A DNA stretch of 64,000 bases from contig NZ_JAKREV010000002.1 in assembly GCF_022664465.1 (NCBI RefSeq), positions 434,001 through 498,000 of the forward strand, read 5' to 3'. The translations under genes and the position numbers were made by a program. The notes below the pieces were generated by a model. It worked only from the letters and a program-made list of their open reading frames with translations. It ran no database searches and was not told the origin of the DNA. Origin of the DNA: Sphingomonas hankookensis. Lineage in GTDB: Bacteria; Pseudomonadota; Alphaproteobacteria; Sphingomonadales; Sphingomonadaceae. Positions 44,710-53,494 of this stretch are shown piece by piece; within the stretch, counting starts at the first letter, position 1; every line of letters starts with the position of its first letter.

Positions 44710-46416
44710 ATGGCCAGTCCCTTCAAAGATCCTCGCACCGGTATTTTCTGCTTCCGACGGATCGTCTCCGCCGCGCGGCGACCCGTTCTTCGATGGCGCG
44801 TCGAGCGAGTATAAGCGCACCCTTGATACCCGCGACCCCGACGAAGCCCGTCAGCGCTACCACCCACATGCCGTAATCTATGAGCAGAAGCTTGCCGCGG
44901 CCCGCCGCGCCTTGGCCAGCCGGCAATTCCGCTCGGCACGGATGATGGTCGATGATTTTCTCGACGGACAGTCGAACTTGCAACTCCGCCGCGTGGCGCA
45001 GAAGCTCGGCGCGCTCGAGCTCGGGGCATTCGGATATGCCAAGGGCCTGACCGACCATGCGCCCGGTGCCCGCTACGACTTTGGCGTGCCGCCGGACCTT
45101 GATGATCTGCGCGATCACGCAAGTCGAACCCGCAGCGGTGGCCTCCGCCAACGCCCTCGGCTGGCCGCTGGCACCCGAACTCTATGAGGCAATTGGTCGG
45201 GTTTACCTCGACAGGCTCTGCGACGCCTGCGCCCTCAGCATCGATCCCGCACGGAGCCGTATCCTACCACCCTCGGTCCTTGTTACGGGCGCTGCGGCGG
45301 TGGTACCCGCGCTCTCCCCACCTTCGAACGAACCTCAACTGCCGACGCCGCCAGCCAAGACGGTGCCGACCATTACCCAGGTCTATGAAGCCTGGGCAAA
45401 GTGCGAGCCGCGCGAGGCCAAACTCATCGACGAGTGGCGAACCGCCGTAAATCGCTTCGCCCAGCTTCATGACGACCCGCCCGTCGACAAGATCACGGCA
45501 TCGATGGTACGCGCCTATCGCCGCACCTGTGCCGGACTTCCAAGCCGGGCAAAGAAAGAGGTTGCCGCTCTACCCTTGCTGGAACAGGTCGAACTCGCAT
45601 AGGCCGAAGGATTGCCTACGCTAGCGGCCGCGACCGTCAACAAGGCTTTGTCGGCCATAGGGGTGACTCTCGAACACGCGGTCGAGGAGATGGAGGTCAT
45701 CGACGGCAACGTCGCCAAGATCGTGAAGGCCATGCCCAAGAAGTCGGTGGAGGACGCACGCCTTCCCTTCGAGCCGGAGGATATGACCAGGATTTTCACT
45801 GCGCGCCGGCCGGAACGCGGCGGGGTGGCGCCCCGAACGCTGTTCTGGATTCTGATGCTCGCGCCATTCACCGGTTGCCGGCTCGACGAACTGGGTAAAC
45901 GACGGCCGGGAACATCAAGACCGACGATGGCGTCCCCTACATTGCCATCGAACCCGATCGTCTGCGCGTCCGAGAGGAGCAAGAGGGGCCGGCCAAGCGG
46001 ATGAAGACCGCCAGCGCCAAGCGGGACATCCCGTTGCATTCGACGCTGCTTGAAGCGAGCTTCCTCGACATGGCGAATGCGCGCCGCGCGGAATGGCTGT
46101 TTCCCGAACTGGAAGCCAATGCCTATGGCAGCCGGACGCAGCGCCTATCGCGGGTGCTGAACGATTTCCTCGATGCAATCGGCCTGTCCGATCCGGAGCT
46201 GGTGTTCTACTCGTTTCGCCACACCGGGAAGCGCGCCGTGCGCCGCAAGGTTTTGAGAGAAATCGTCGATTTGCTCTTCGCCATGCAGATGGATCCGTCA
46301 GCACGCTGTATGGGCGCGGCGCCGAAATGACGGTACTCCGCGATGCCGTAGAGAAGATCCAATACCCTTCGGTCGATTGGCAACCGGTGATCGCAACGGG
46401 CCGAACAATGACATGA
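44710..46416 (+). pseudogene. Tyrosine recombinase (phage-type integrase), decayed
   Basis: One coherent integrase can be read only by changing frame at least four times (near 44785, 45120, 45900 and 46260) and passing a TAG at 45600-45602. The N-terminus MASPFKDPRTGIFCFRR and EYKRTLDTRDPDEARQRY match integrases with a DUF6538-like domain. The catalytic part keeps TGCRLDELGK (first Arg), VFYSFRHTGKRA (His-x-x-Arg) and VSTLYGRGAEM (Tyr). It is inactive. It lies about 95 bases after tRNA-Glu in the orientation of island integrases. Confidence 0.88.
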
Positions 46417-46764
46417 AAACCAGCGCGGGGAGTTAAACTCTACCTCGCTGCATGATATGTGCCCCGCCTGATTGACTACCATGAGCGGCGGCTCCCGACC
46501 ATATATCGCCGTTTGCCTTCATCTCGGCGAATGGCTGATCCTATCAGAAGCGGACATTCCCATTTCGCCACCCCAATGGGAACGCCCCGGTCGTCTCGCT
46601 GGCGGTTCCCAATCGGGAGTGGCCTTTCCGACCATCCGCCATCTTGGCTTCGGTCTGGAGCGCGGCTGAACGTGGGGGGGCATTCGACCGTCGGACGGTG
46701 CCTTGTTCATATGGCCGATCGGGCAGCACGCGCGGCGATCGCCGCGCGTGCTGCAATGGCCGGA
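46417..46764. other. Gap between the integrase pseudogene and the TonB receptor
   Basis: No supported gene. It holds a hairpin TTCCCATT/AATGGGAA (46557-46582) and a perfect 32-base palindrome at 46723-46754 (GCAGCACGCGCGGCGA and its inverse) just past the TonB receptor stop. The palindrome would form a strong 3' hairpin for that gene but has no T-run. A second copy of the tRNA 3' end (attR) was looked for and not seen. Confidence 0.55.
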
Positions 46765-49230
46765 TCAGAAGCCGACGCGCACCGTCGCCGACACCGTGCG
46801 CCCGTTCAGGGTGCGGACCGACGCGGCGCCGTCGGCCGGCAGCACCGTGCTGGCGACATCCATCAGTGCCACCGTGTTCAACAGGTTGTTGGCGTTGAGC
46901 GACAGCAGGACATTCTGCCCGACATCGATCTGGACGAAGGCATTCGTCGTGACGAAGCCCGGCATCTTCAACCGGTTCAGGTTCTGGCTATAGCTGTCGG
47001 TGGCCCCGATGAAGACCGCCCCGATGTTGAAGCGTTCCAGCGTGACCTGCGGCGTGGCCTGGAAGATCAGATCCGGCTGATGCCGCGGCTGCTGGCCGAC
47101 AAACGCCGGATTCTTGTCCTGCGAAATCTCGGCCTTGGTATAGGTCGCGCCGGCGGACAGGCTGAACGGACCGTGGCGCACGGCACCCTCGAATTCGAGG
47201 CCCTTGGCACTGTATTCGCGCTGGATCAGCCCGCCGGTATTCGTGTCGAGGTTGGTGTCCTCCGCTCGGGCCCAGAAGCCGGTGAGATTGAGCGTGATGT
47301 TGTCGCGGCGGAACTTCACTCCCCCTTCAGCTTGGCGAACGACGTCGACCAGCGCGCCGGGGATGATCGCCTTGCCGGTCGTGCTGTTCAGCAGCGGCGA
47401 GAACAGGATCCGGTCGGCATTCGCACGCGCACCACGGCTATAGCGGGCGAACAGCGCCAGCGATTCGGCGACGCGGAAGTTGATGCCACCGGAATAGGAC
47501 AGATACCCATAGTCGTAATTGACGGTCCCCGGGGCGTTCAGCGGCGTGATCGCGACCCTCTGCTCGGCGGGCGATATATTCCCGTCGCGATCGAGGTCGA
47601 AGGTCGTGGTGCCGACCCGGCCGCCCCTAAGGCCCGCGCCGAACACCTGGCCACGCGCGCCACCGAAGTCGTAGCGCACGCTCGCGCCGACCGACACCTT
47701 GCCGAGGTGATAGTTCAGCGATGCGAAGGGCGCGTTGACGCGGTAATCGACGTCGACCGTCTGGCGCAGCACGCCGGGGTTCGAGAACAGGTCATAGGCG
47801 CGGAAGCCGTTCGTGCTCAACTGGGTGCCGTTGGCCCGCGTCAGATTGAGCAGAGCAGCCTGTCCGCCGCCCAACGCCTCCATCAGCACCGTCGAATAGG
47901 TCGTGTCCGCATCGATGGTCTGTCGCGCGGCATAGAAGCCGGCGGTGGTCGTCAGGTCGCCCGATCCCAGCGGCCAGACGCGGCTCGCGCGGATATCGTT
48001 GGTGATGTTGTCGAGGGCGCGATTGTTCTTGTCGATCACCGGCACGAACATCACGATGCCGTTGCCGTTGATGGTGTTCACATTCACCCGCGCCCCGGCG
48101 TTCGGACCGTTGGCGTAGCTCAGCGAGCCACCCGACCCCGCGAACTGCAGGATCGAGATGAAGGCCGGCATGTTGAACGAGCCGAACGGCGCGACCAGGC
48201 CACCCGAGATCCGGGCGTAGCGGAACCGTTCGGTTACCGTCCAGCCGGCAAGGTCGAGCCGCGTTTCGAGGCCGAACGAATCCATCTTCGACCGATGGCC
48301 GTCGCGCAGGTCGGTCGCCTCGGGGTTGTTGTTGCGGTCGAGCTTCAGGTTGCTGAGGAAGTAGCGTGACGCCAGCGTGTCCTTCAGCGGGTCGAAACCG
48401 GGCAGCGCGCTGTAGGTGGGCTTGTCGTTCGTCCCGGTCACCCGCATCGGCACCACGTCGTAATAGGGCGACCGGTCGTCGAGATGCTTGAGATACAGGC
48501 GGATATAGCCGTTGCTCAGTTCCTTCGTGACGTTCAGCTTGATCTGCCCGCCCTTCTGCGCGTCATAGCCGGTGCGACGCGGTCCTTCGCCCTGGCGGTA
48601 GAAGCCGCCGACATGGAAGCGCACCGTGTCGGTCAGCTTCGCGCCATAGTCGAAATCGGCCCGATATTGCTCGTAGTCGATGCCTGTGGTCAGCGCGATC
48701 GCGCCGCCTTCGACATCACCCGTCTTCGAGATGAAGTTGATGATGCCGCCCGGCGAATTGGAGGCGAAGGTAGAGGCGGAACCGCCGCGGATTACCTCAA
48801 GCTGCGCCAAGTTCAGGTCGGCGCGCAGATAGGCATCGGCGCTGGTGCCCAGGATGTCACCGAATTCGAGGATGGGCAGCCCGTCTTCCTGAAGCTGCAC
48901 GAACTTGCCGCCCGAGGTCGAGATCGGCAGCCCGCGGATCGTGAAGTTCGCGATCGCCTCGCCGGCCGCCGCCTCGGATCGCAGTCCGGGCACGGCGCGC
49001 AGCAGCTCGCCGATCGAACGCGGGGCGAGCTTCTGGATATCGGCCTCGCGCAGGATGCTGGTCGACGTCGCGCTGTCCAGACGATCGCGCCCCTTGGCGA
49101 CGCCGGTGCTGACGCTGTCATTGTCCTTCACCGGCGACGCGGCCTGCGCGGCCGGAGCGACGTCTTCGGCCATGGCGGGCGCGCACAGCGCAAGATGCGA
49201 AGCAGCAACAAGAAGAGTGAGACGAAGCAT
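46765..49230 (-). CDS. TonB-dependent outer-membrane receptor
   Basis: 821 residues: signal peptide (MLRLTLLVAASHLALCAPAMA), a plug domain with ADIQKLAPRSIGELLRAVPGLRSEAAAGEAIANFTIRGLP and LAQLEVIRGGSASTFASNSPGGIINFISKTGD, then a long barrel with a C-terminal aromatic (VRVGF). The substrate is unknown. The C-terminal 150 residues are clearly related to the truncated receptor at 51840-52313. A ribosome site AAAGGA lies before the ATG. It is divergent from the remnant block on its right. Confidence 0.93.
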   Translation of the reverse strand: MLRLTLLVAASHLALCAPAMAEDVAPAAQAASPVKDNDSVSTGVAKGRDRLDSATSTSILREADIQKLAPRSIGELLRAVPGLRSEAAAGEAIANFTIRGLPISTSGGKFVQLQEDGLPILEFGDILGTSADAYLRADLNLAQLEVIRGGSASTFASNSPGGIINFISKTGDVEGGAIALTTGIDYEQYRADFDYGAKLTDTVRFHVGGFYRQGEGPRRTGYDAQKGGQIKLNVTKELSNGYIRLYLKHLDDRSPYYDVVPMRVTGTNDKPTYSALPGFDPLKDTLASRYFLSNLKLDRNNNPEATDLRDGHRSKMDSFGLETRLDLAGWTVTERFRYARISGGLVAPFGSFNMPAFISILQFAGSGGSLSYANGPNAGARVNVNTINGNGIVMFVPVIDKNNRALDNITNDIRASRVWPLGSGDLTTTAGFYAARQTIDADTTYSTVLMEALGGGQAALLNLTRANGTQLSTNGFRAYDLFSNPGVLRQTVDVDYRVNAPFASLNYHLGKVSVGASVRYDFGGARGQVFGAGLRGGRVGTTTFDLDRDGNISPAEQRVAITPLNAPGTVNYDYGYLSYSGGINFRVAESLALFARYSRGARANADRILFSPLLNSTTGKAIIPGALVDVVRQAEGGVKFRRDNITLNLTGFWARAEDTNLDTNTGGLIQREYSAKGLEFEGAVRHGPFSLSAGATYTKAEISQDKNPAFVGQQPRHQPDLIFQATPQVTLERFNIGAVFIGATDSYSQNLNRLKMPGFVTTNAFVQIDVGQNVLLSLNANNLLNTVALMDVASTVLPADGAASVRTLNGRTVSATVRVGF

Positions 49231-49423
49231 TTTTGTCCTTTGATTGCAGGCGCGTGAAACAGGTTCCGTTAAGCGGACGATCGCATTAGTCCCGAAGACT
49301 TAAACTTGACTAAACGTCGGGTAAGAGATGTTTGTTAGCAACGACGGGGCATCGTCATTCAACGGAACGAAGTTGAAAAAACGCATTTATTATAGGATGT
49401 TGCCGGACATCTTTGGCCGAGCG

Positions 49424-49790
49424 ATGGCAGGTCTTCCGGGTACTCCGATCGACGGGCCTGCCGGGCGACAATCCAGTTACACCATCGCGCTTACACGTTC
49501 GTCGATCAGCCAGGGAGCCGGCGACGCTGACGGATGCGACCGAGCTGTTCCGGGATGTTCCAGAGGAAAAGAGTTCGGTGGATCAGACCGTTATGGGCTG
49601 GCGCGCCAGAATGGACTTATGGCGGTGGTCGCCATTCTACGCGACTACCCAAGCAATGGTGTTTGGTATCTCGGCTTCACGATCGTTGATGCAGCCGCCA
49701 GAGGAAAAGACATCGGCCGGTCGATCTATGACACGATCGAGCGATGGGCGGCGGATCGCGGGGCGCAGGAAATACGCCTTCACCTCGTGC
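49424..49790 (+). pseudogene. GNAT acetyltransferase remnant
   Basis: Pieces of one acetyltransferase are found in different frames: MAGLPGTPIDGPAGRQ, then LTDATELFRDVPEEKSSVD in a second frame, then LARQNGLMAVVAILRDYPSNGVWYLGFTIVDAAARGKDIGRSIYDTIERWAADRGAQEIRLHLV, which includes the acetyl-CoA motif. It breaks off at about 49790, where a LysR remnant on the other strand begins. Neither frame nor length would give an active enzyme. Confidence 0.75.
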
Positions 49791-50188
49791 GATGCCGATG
49801 GTGTCGATGCCGGTCACAACGTCCAGCATCAGGGCGGGGTAGCGATCCAGAATTGGGCGCAGCGCCGGCAGGACGAGGTTGGTGGTCAACGTCTCCGGCG
49901 CGGCCATTCGTACCACGCCCGCCACGTCGCCGCCTCTGGCAGCGGCATTGTCGCCAAGGCGACGCATCGCCTCTTCGACCTTGCCCGCGTCGCCGAGCAT
50001 CGCCCGGCCATCGTCGGTCAATCGAATCCGCTGGGATGACGAACGAACAACGGAACGCCCAACGACGTTTCCAACGCGGCGACGCGACGGCCGGCGGTTT
50101 GCGGGCTGATGCCAAGGTCGCACGTGGCGCTGCTGAGCCCGCCGCCTCGCGCGACGGCCAGAAAGCGTCGAAGATCGCCCCAGTCCAT
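49777..50188 (-). pseudogene. LysR family regulator remnant
   Basis: The start MDWGDLRRFLAVARGGGLSSATCDLGISPQTAGRRVAALETSLGVPLFVRH is a normal LysR helix-turn-helix. A frameshift near 50040 moves the frame to SQRIRLTDDGRAMLGDAGKVEEAMRRLG and on to LVLPALRPILDRYPALMLDVVTGIDTIGIARGE. There it stops at the junction with the acetyltransferase remnant. Most of the effector domain is lost. It is divergent from the decarboxylase-like and hydrolase genes, its likely former targets. Confidence 0.8.
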
Positions 50189-50278
50189 GGCTCCTCCATA
50201 TCTGGAAAATCGATCTCCAGCATCATCCATTCCTGATCAACGGCCTCGGCGTCTACCTGCGCATAGAGGAGACGCGAC

Positions 50279-50657
50279 ATGACAGAGGATCGATATGCGC
50301 GCAGCACCGCGCGACTGGCGGAAATCGATGGTGCGGCCGGCGATGCGGTGATCGCGGGTCCGGCCGATCTGCCCCCGGACCTTGGACGCTACATCATCGA
50401 GTTCGGGTTCGGCGACGTCTACAGCCGGCCGGGGGCTGGATTTGCGGACGCGCGAGTTGGCGACCGTCGCCGCCCTGACGGTCATGGGGAATGCCCGGCC
50501 TCAGCTGGAGGTACATCTGGGTGCGGCGCTCAACGTCGGTGCGACCACGGCCGAGATCGTCGAGGTGATCATCCAGACGAGCCTGTACGCCGGCTTTCCC
50601 GCCTCGCTCAACGCCATTGCGGCGCTGCGGACGGTGCTCGGAGCGCGTCATGACTGA
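50279..50657 (+). pseudogene. Carboxymuconolactone decarboxylase-like protein, one frameshift
   Basis: The first frame gives MTEDRYARSTARLAEIDGAAGDAVIAGPADLPPDLGRYIIEFGFGDVYSRPG. The second gives GLDLRTRELATVAALTVMGNARPQLEVHLGAALNVGATTAEIVEVIIQTSLYAGFPASLNAIAALRTVLGARHD. Together they make a full small CMD-family protein (AhpD-like fold) of about 125 residues. The break is at a run of five G near 50434, where one G fewer would restore the frame. It is either a recent mutation or a sequencing error. The stop overlaps the next gene by eight bases. Confidence 0.82.
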
Positions 50658-51843
50658 GCCGCGCTCGATCGTGGAGCGGTATCTCGCAGCGTTCGGAGCG
50701 GGAGATGTCGAAGCGGCGATGGCATTGATCCAGCCGCAAGCGATCTGGCAAGTCGACGGCGATCCGGTCGTCGGGACGGTGGGTATTTTCCGCGGGCGCG
50801 ATGCGGTTCGCGCATGGCAGACGCGGTTCCCGTCCTGCTTCCGCCCGATCGACTTTTCCGTCGATCGGCTGATTGCCGCGGGAGAAGACGTGATGGTGCT
50901 GGGCCACTTCCGCCACCGGGTCGTATCGACCGGCGCGATCGTCGACAGCGACTATGCCATTCGGTTCACCGTGCGCGATGGCCTGATCTCGCGCTACCAG
51001 ATTTTCGAGGATTCGCTTCTCATCGCCGGGGCCCATGGAAGCGACAGCGTCGCGCGGCGCGCATCGATCAATGGCACGATCTACGGATGGGACGACACCG
51101 GAGCGGGGGCACCGGTGCTGTTCCTTCACGGCCTGTTCCTCGACCGCCATTTCTGGTCGCATCAGACCACCACGCTCGCCGACCGCCGACGGTGCATCGC
51201 GTTCGACATGCCGGGGCACGGCGCGAGCGGTTGGCGCGACGGCCTCGACCTGGACGGCATTGCCGAGGATATCGCGCTGTGGATCAAGGAGCATTGCCGG
51301 CAACCGGTGACGATCGTCGGACACAGCCAGGGCGGCATGATCGCCCTGCGGGTCGCGGCACGTCACCGATCGCTGGTCGACAGACTGGTACTGGTGAACA
51401 CGTCCGCCCGTGCCGAAAATCCCGATCGGCTCGACGGCTGGCGGCACCGCCGATCGTCGCTGCGACAATCCGAAGCCGAACGTGGCGAGGTCATGCGCGG
51501 CATCCAGCAGCTGACGACGGCCAGGTACTGGATCGAAAGCCATCCGGAGGAGGTTGCGGCCGAACACGCGGCCATGATGCGACACGATCCTGCGCTGCTG
51601 GTAAAAGCCATCGATGCGGCAGCGATCGCTCGACCGGACATTACCGGGCTGCTCGGCAGCATCGATGTGCCGGTCGATATTCTGTCCGGGGTGCTGGATC
51701 AGGCCACGCCCCCTGCCCTGGGCGAGGAAATCGCCAGAGGCGTTGCGGATGGGCGCCATGTCACCGTACCCTATGCGGCCCACCATTTGCCGGTCGAGGT
51801 GCCGGAATGGGTGACGCAGGTCGTCGCCGGCAGGCCCGGATGA
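50650..51843 (+). CDS. SnoaL-like domain fused to alpha/beta hydrolase
   Basis: 397 residues from MTEPRSIVERYL. Residues 1 to about 120 match a SnoaL/NTF2-like fold (RYLAAFGAGDVEAAMALIQPQAIWQVDG...GIFRGRDAVRAWQ...VRDGLISRYQIFED). From about 140 an alpha/beta hydrolase follows: VLFLHGLFLDRHFW, DMPGHGASGW, nucleophile elbow VGHSQGGMIALRVA, VDILSGVLDQATPP with the acid residue, and PYAAHHLPVEVPE with the catalytic histidine. The hydrolase part resembles 3-oxoadipate enol-lactonases, which often pair with carboxymuconolactone decarboxylases like the gene just upstream. Substrate unknown. Confidence 0.88.
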   Translation: MTEPRSIVERYLAAFGAGDVEAAMALIQPQAIWQVDGDPVVGTVGIFRGRDAVRAWQTRFPSCFRPIDFSVDRLIAAGEDVMVLGHFRHRVVSTGAIVDSDYAIRFTVRDGLISRYQIFEDSLLIAGAHGSDSVARRASINGTIYGWDDTGAGAPVLFLHGLFLDRHFWSHQTTTLADRRRCIAFDMPGHGASGWRDGLDLDGIAEDIALWIKEHCRQPVTIVGHSQGGMIALRVAARHRSLVDRLVLVNTSARAENPDRLDGWRHRRSSLRQSEAERGEVMRGIQQLTTARYWIESHPEEVAAEHAAMMRHDPALLVKAIDAAAIARPDITGLLGSIDVPVDILSGVLDQATPPALGEEIARGVADGRHVTVPYAAHHLPVEVPEWVTQVVAGRPG

Positions 51844-52313
51844 CTTGCCCGGTAGCCCACGGTGCCCGCGCCTATGGTGCGGAACTGGAAGGTGGCTATC
51901 GCCAAGGGCCGATCAGCCTCACCGCCAGCAGCACGCTGGTCGACGCCCAGATCACCTCTGCGCAGGACCCCGTGCTGGTCGGCAACACGCCGCGCCATCA
52001 GCTTGCGTTGATCTACCAGCTGACGCCGCGATATGATGCCGAACGCTTCTCGATCGGTGCCAACGTCGTCGGCTTTACCGGTAGCTATGCGCAGGATATC
52101 AACCAGCTGTACCTGCCCGCCTATACGACGGTCGGCCTGTTTGCCGAAGTACGCCCGGTGGACCGTCTGGTCCTGAGCGTGAACGCCTCCAACCTGTTCA
52201 ACACGATGGCGATCACCGAAACGCTGCAAGGGTCGCTGCCCGCCAGCAACATCGCGCTGGCGCGCACGCTGTACGGCCGCATGGTCTTGGCATCGGTGCG
52301 GTTGTTCTACTGA
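51840..52313 (+). pseudogene. C-terminal fragment of a TonB-dependent receptor
   Basis: A 157-codon frame whose ATG overlaps the hydrolase stop (ATGA) encodes only barrel strands: AYGAELEGGYRQGPISLTASSTLVDAQI, GNTPRHQLALIYQLTP, VLSVNASNLFNTMAITE and a terminal VRLFY. Signal peptide, plug and most of the barrel are absent. Corresponding parts of the receptor at 46765-49230 align throughout (for example GQQPRHQPDLIFQATP and LSLNANNLLNTVALMD). It is a remnant of a second receptor, cut on the 5' side. Confidence 0.85.
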
Positions 52314-52330
52314 CGATGGACGCAGAACGT

Positions 52331-52361
52331 CTCGGGGTGCGGGGGAAACCCGCTCCCCGAG
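52331..52361 (+). terminator. Strong hairpin after receptor fragment
   Basis: CTCGGGGTGCGGG and CCCGCTCCCCGAG pair over 12 base pairs with one T-T mismatch around GGAAA. It is 18 bases after the stop. No T-run follows, so it may act as a Rho-independent terminator only weakly. Confidence 0.5.
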
Positions 52362-52557
52362 CGATCCGGTTCGACGAGTGCCAGCGGCATGGTCCGACAC
52401 GTCCGTGCCGCTGCCTGGCGAGCACTCCCGGCCCGCGACCGCGCATTATGTCGGCGCTATGCCCTTTCCGGAAATCGCTCTCGAAAGACTATGGGAAGGG
52501 GCGTAGCTGGACGAGACGGGTGCTGGACGCCCGGTCATGCAAGGCTTTGCGACACCC

Positions 52558-52800
52558 ATGTCGTATCAACCCCACCCGGAGCCCGACGAACGGGCGACCG
52601 CCATTTTCGTAGGACAGGACATTGCCGGCCACTGGCTGGTGCAGGACAGCGAAGGCATGCTGGAGGGCCGCTTCGTGTCGCGCGGTGCGGCGATGCAGTT
52701 CGCGGCGGCCGAATGCCAGACCTATCACGCGCTGCTGCGCTGCATGAGTGAACCGCTGGTGCCGCTGGTATCGTTCGAACCGTTGGAGGCCGTTCGATGA
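52558..52800 (+). CDS. Small conserved hypothetical protein
   Basis: 80 residues from MSYQPHPEPDERATAIFVG (an ATG seven codons upstream is possible). The GQDIAGHWLVQDSEGMLEGRFVSRGAAMQFAAAECQ part looks like the short beta-beta-alpha fold of DUF2188-type proteins. It has no signal peptide. The stop overlaps the methyltransferase ATG by four bases, so it heads a three-gene group. About 240 bases upstream hold no gene, only GC-rich inverted repeats. Confidence 0.7.
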   Translation: MSYQPHPEPDERATAIFVGQDIAGHWLVQDSEGMLEGRFVSRGAAMQFAAAECQTYHALLRCMSEPLVPLVSFEPLEAVR

Positions 52801-53252
52801 GCGCCACGCTACAACTACGCTTCGTCAGGCCGCCGTCCGTTGCGGCCCCTGCCCCGCCGCCACGCCGTTCGCCGCGATCCGACGCCCGCTGGCCGCGGAT
52901 CGCCGCGACGCTGGACGGGCTGCGGCTGCGGCACCGGCGCGCGGTGCGCATCGTCGATGCCGATTGCGGGTGCGGCACGCTGCTGATCGAAGCCGCGCGC
53001 TATGCCCGATCGATCGGCTTCACCGCGATCGAGGTGCGCGGGATCGACGGCGCACCGGCACTGATCGGCCGGGCGAAGGCGGCGGCGCTGCGCCATGCCG
53101 ACCCGGCGATCGGCTATCGCTTCGACTGCGCCGACATGGGCGAAGCGCTGCGCGAGGAGGCTGCGTTCCCGGCCGACATCCTGCTGTGCCATGCCGCCTT
53201 GGCGGGCGCCGGAGACGTAGTGATCGCCGACCCGACGGAGCGCGCGAAATGA
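52797..53252 (+). CDS. Class I SAM-dependent methyltransferase-like protein
   Basis: 151 residues. After a Pro-rich N-terminus, RAVRIVDADCGCGTLLIEAARYARSIGFTAIEVRGID is a recognisable SAM-binding loop (DxxCGCGxL) and acidic strand. YRFDCADMGEAL and ADILLCHAAL fit later motifs. It is short for a methyltransferase and lacks an obvious substrate domain. Overlaps the genes on both sides by four bases. Target unknown. Confidence 0.72.
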   Translation: MSATLQLRFVRPPSVAAPAPPPRRSPRSDARWPRIAATLDGLRLRHRRAVRIVDADCGCGTLLIEAARYARSIGFTAIEVRGIDGAPALIGRAKAAALRHADPAIGYRFDCADMGEALREEAAFPADILLCHAALAGAGDVVIADPTERAK

Positions 53253-53494
53253 CCCGGCGGGACTGGCGATGGCGCGCGGGCGGCGCATTGCTGACCGGCG
53301 GGGCGTCGGCGCTGTGCCTGACGCTCGACGGGTCGGCGCTGGCGGTCGCGCTGCTGCCCCCCGCCCTGCTCGGCGTACCGTTGATGGTCCATGGCCGGCG
53401 GGTCGGACAGGCGGTGCGGGCACAGCTGCGCGGGCATGCCGGAACCGCGATGGCGATCCACGCCGCCCGGCAGCGCGCACGCTTCAGTCGGTAA
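53249..53494 (+). CDS. Small membrane protein
   Basis: 81 residues with an N-terminal Arg-rich start ([12 protein letters not shown]) and two hydrophobic segments ([34 protein letters not shown]), then a basic tail. Its ATG overlaps the methyltransferase stop. It converges with purU and overlaps its 3' end by 11 bases. No family is recognised. Confidence 0.65.
   Translation: MTRRDWRWRAGGALLTGGASALCLTLDGSALAVALLPPALLGVPLMVHGRRVGQAVRAQLRGHAGTAMAIHAARQRARFSR

Noticed and set aside
46459-48369. Long plus-strand open frame opposite the TonB receptor
   Set aside because: Composition is rich in Arg, Gly and Asp with no domain, and the receptor on the other strand is clear.
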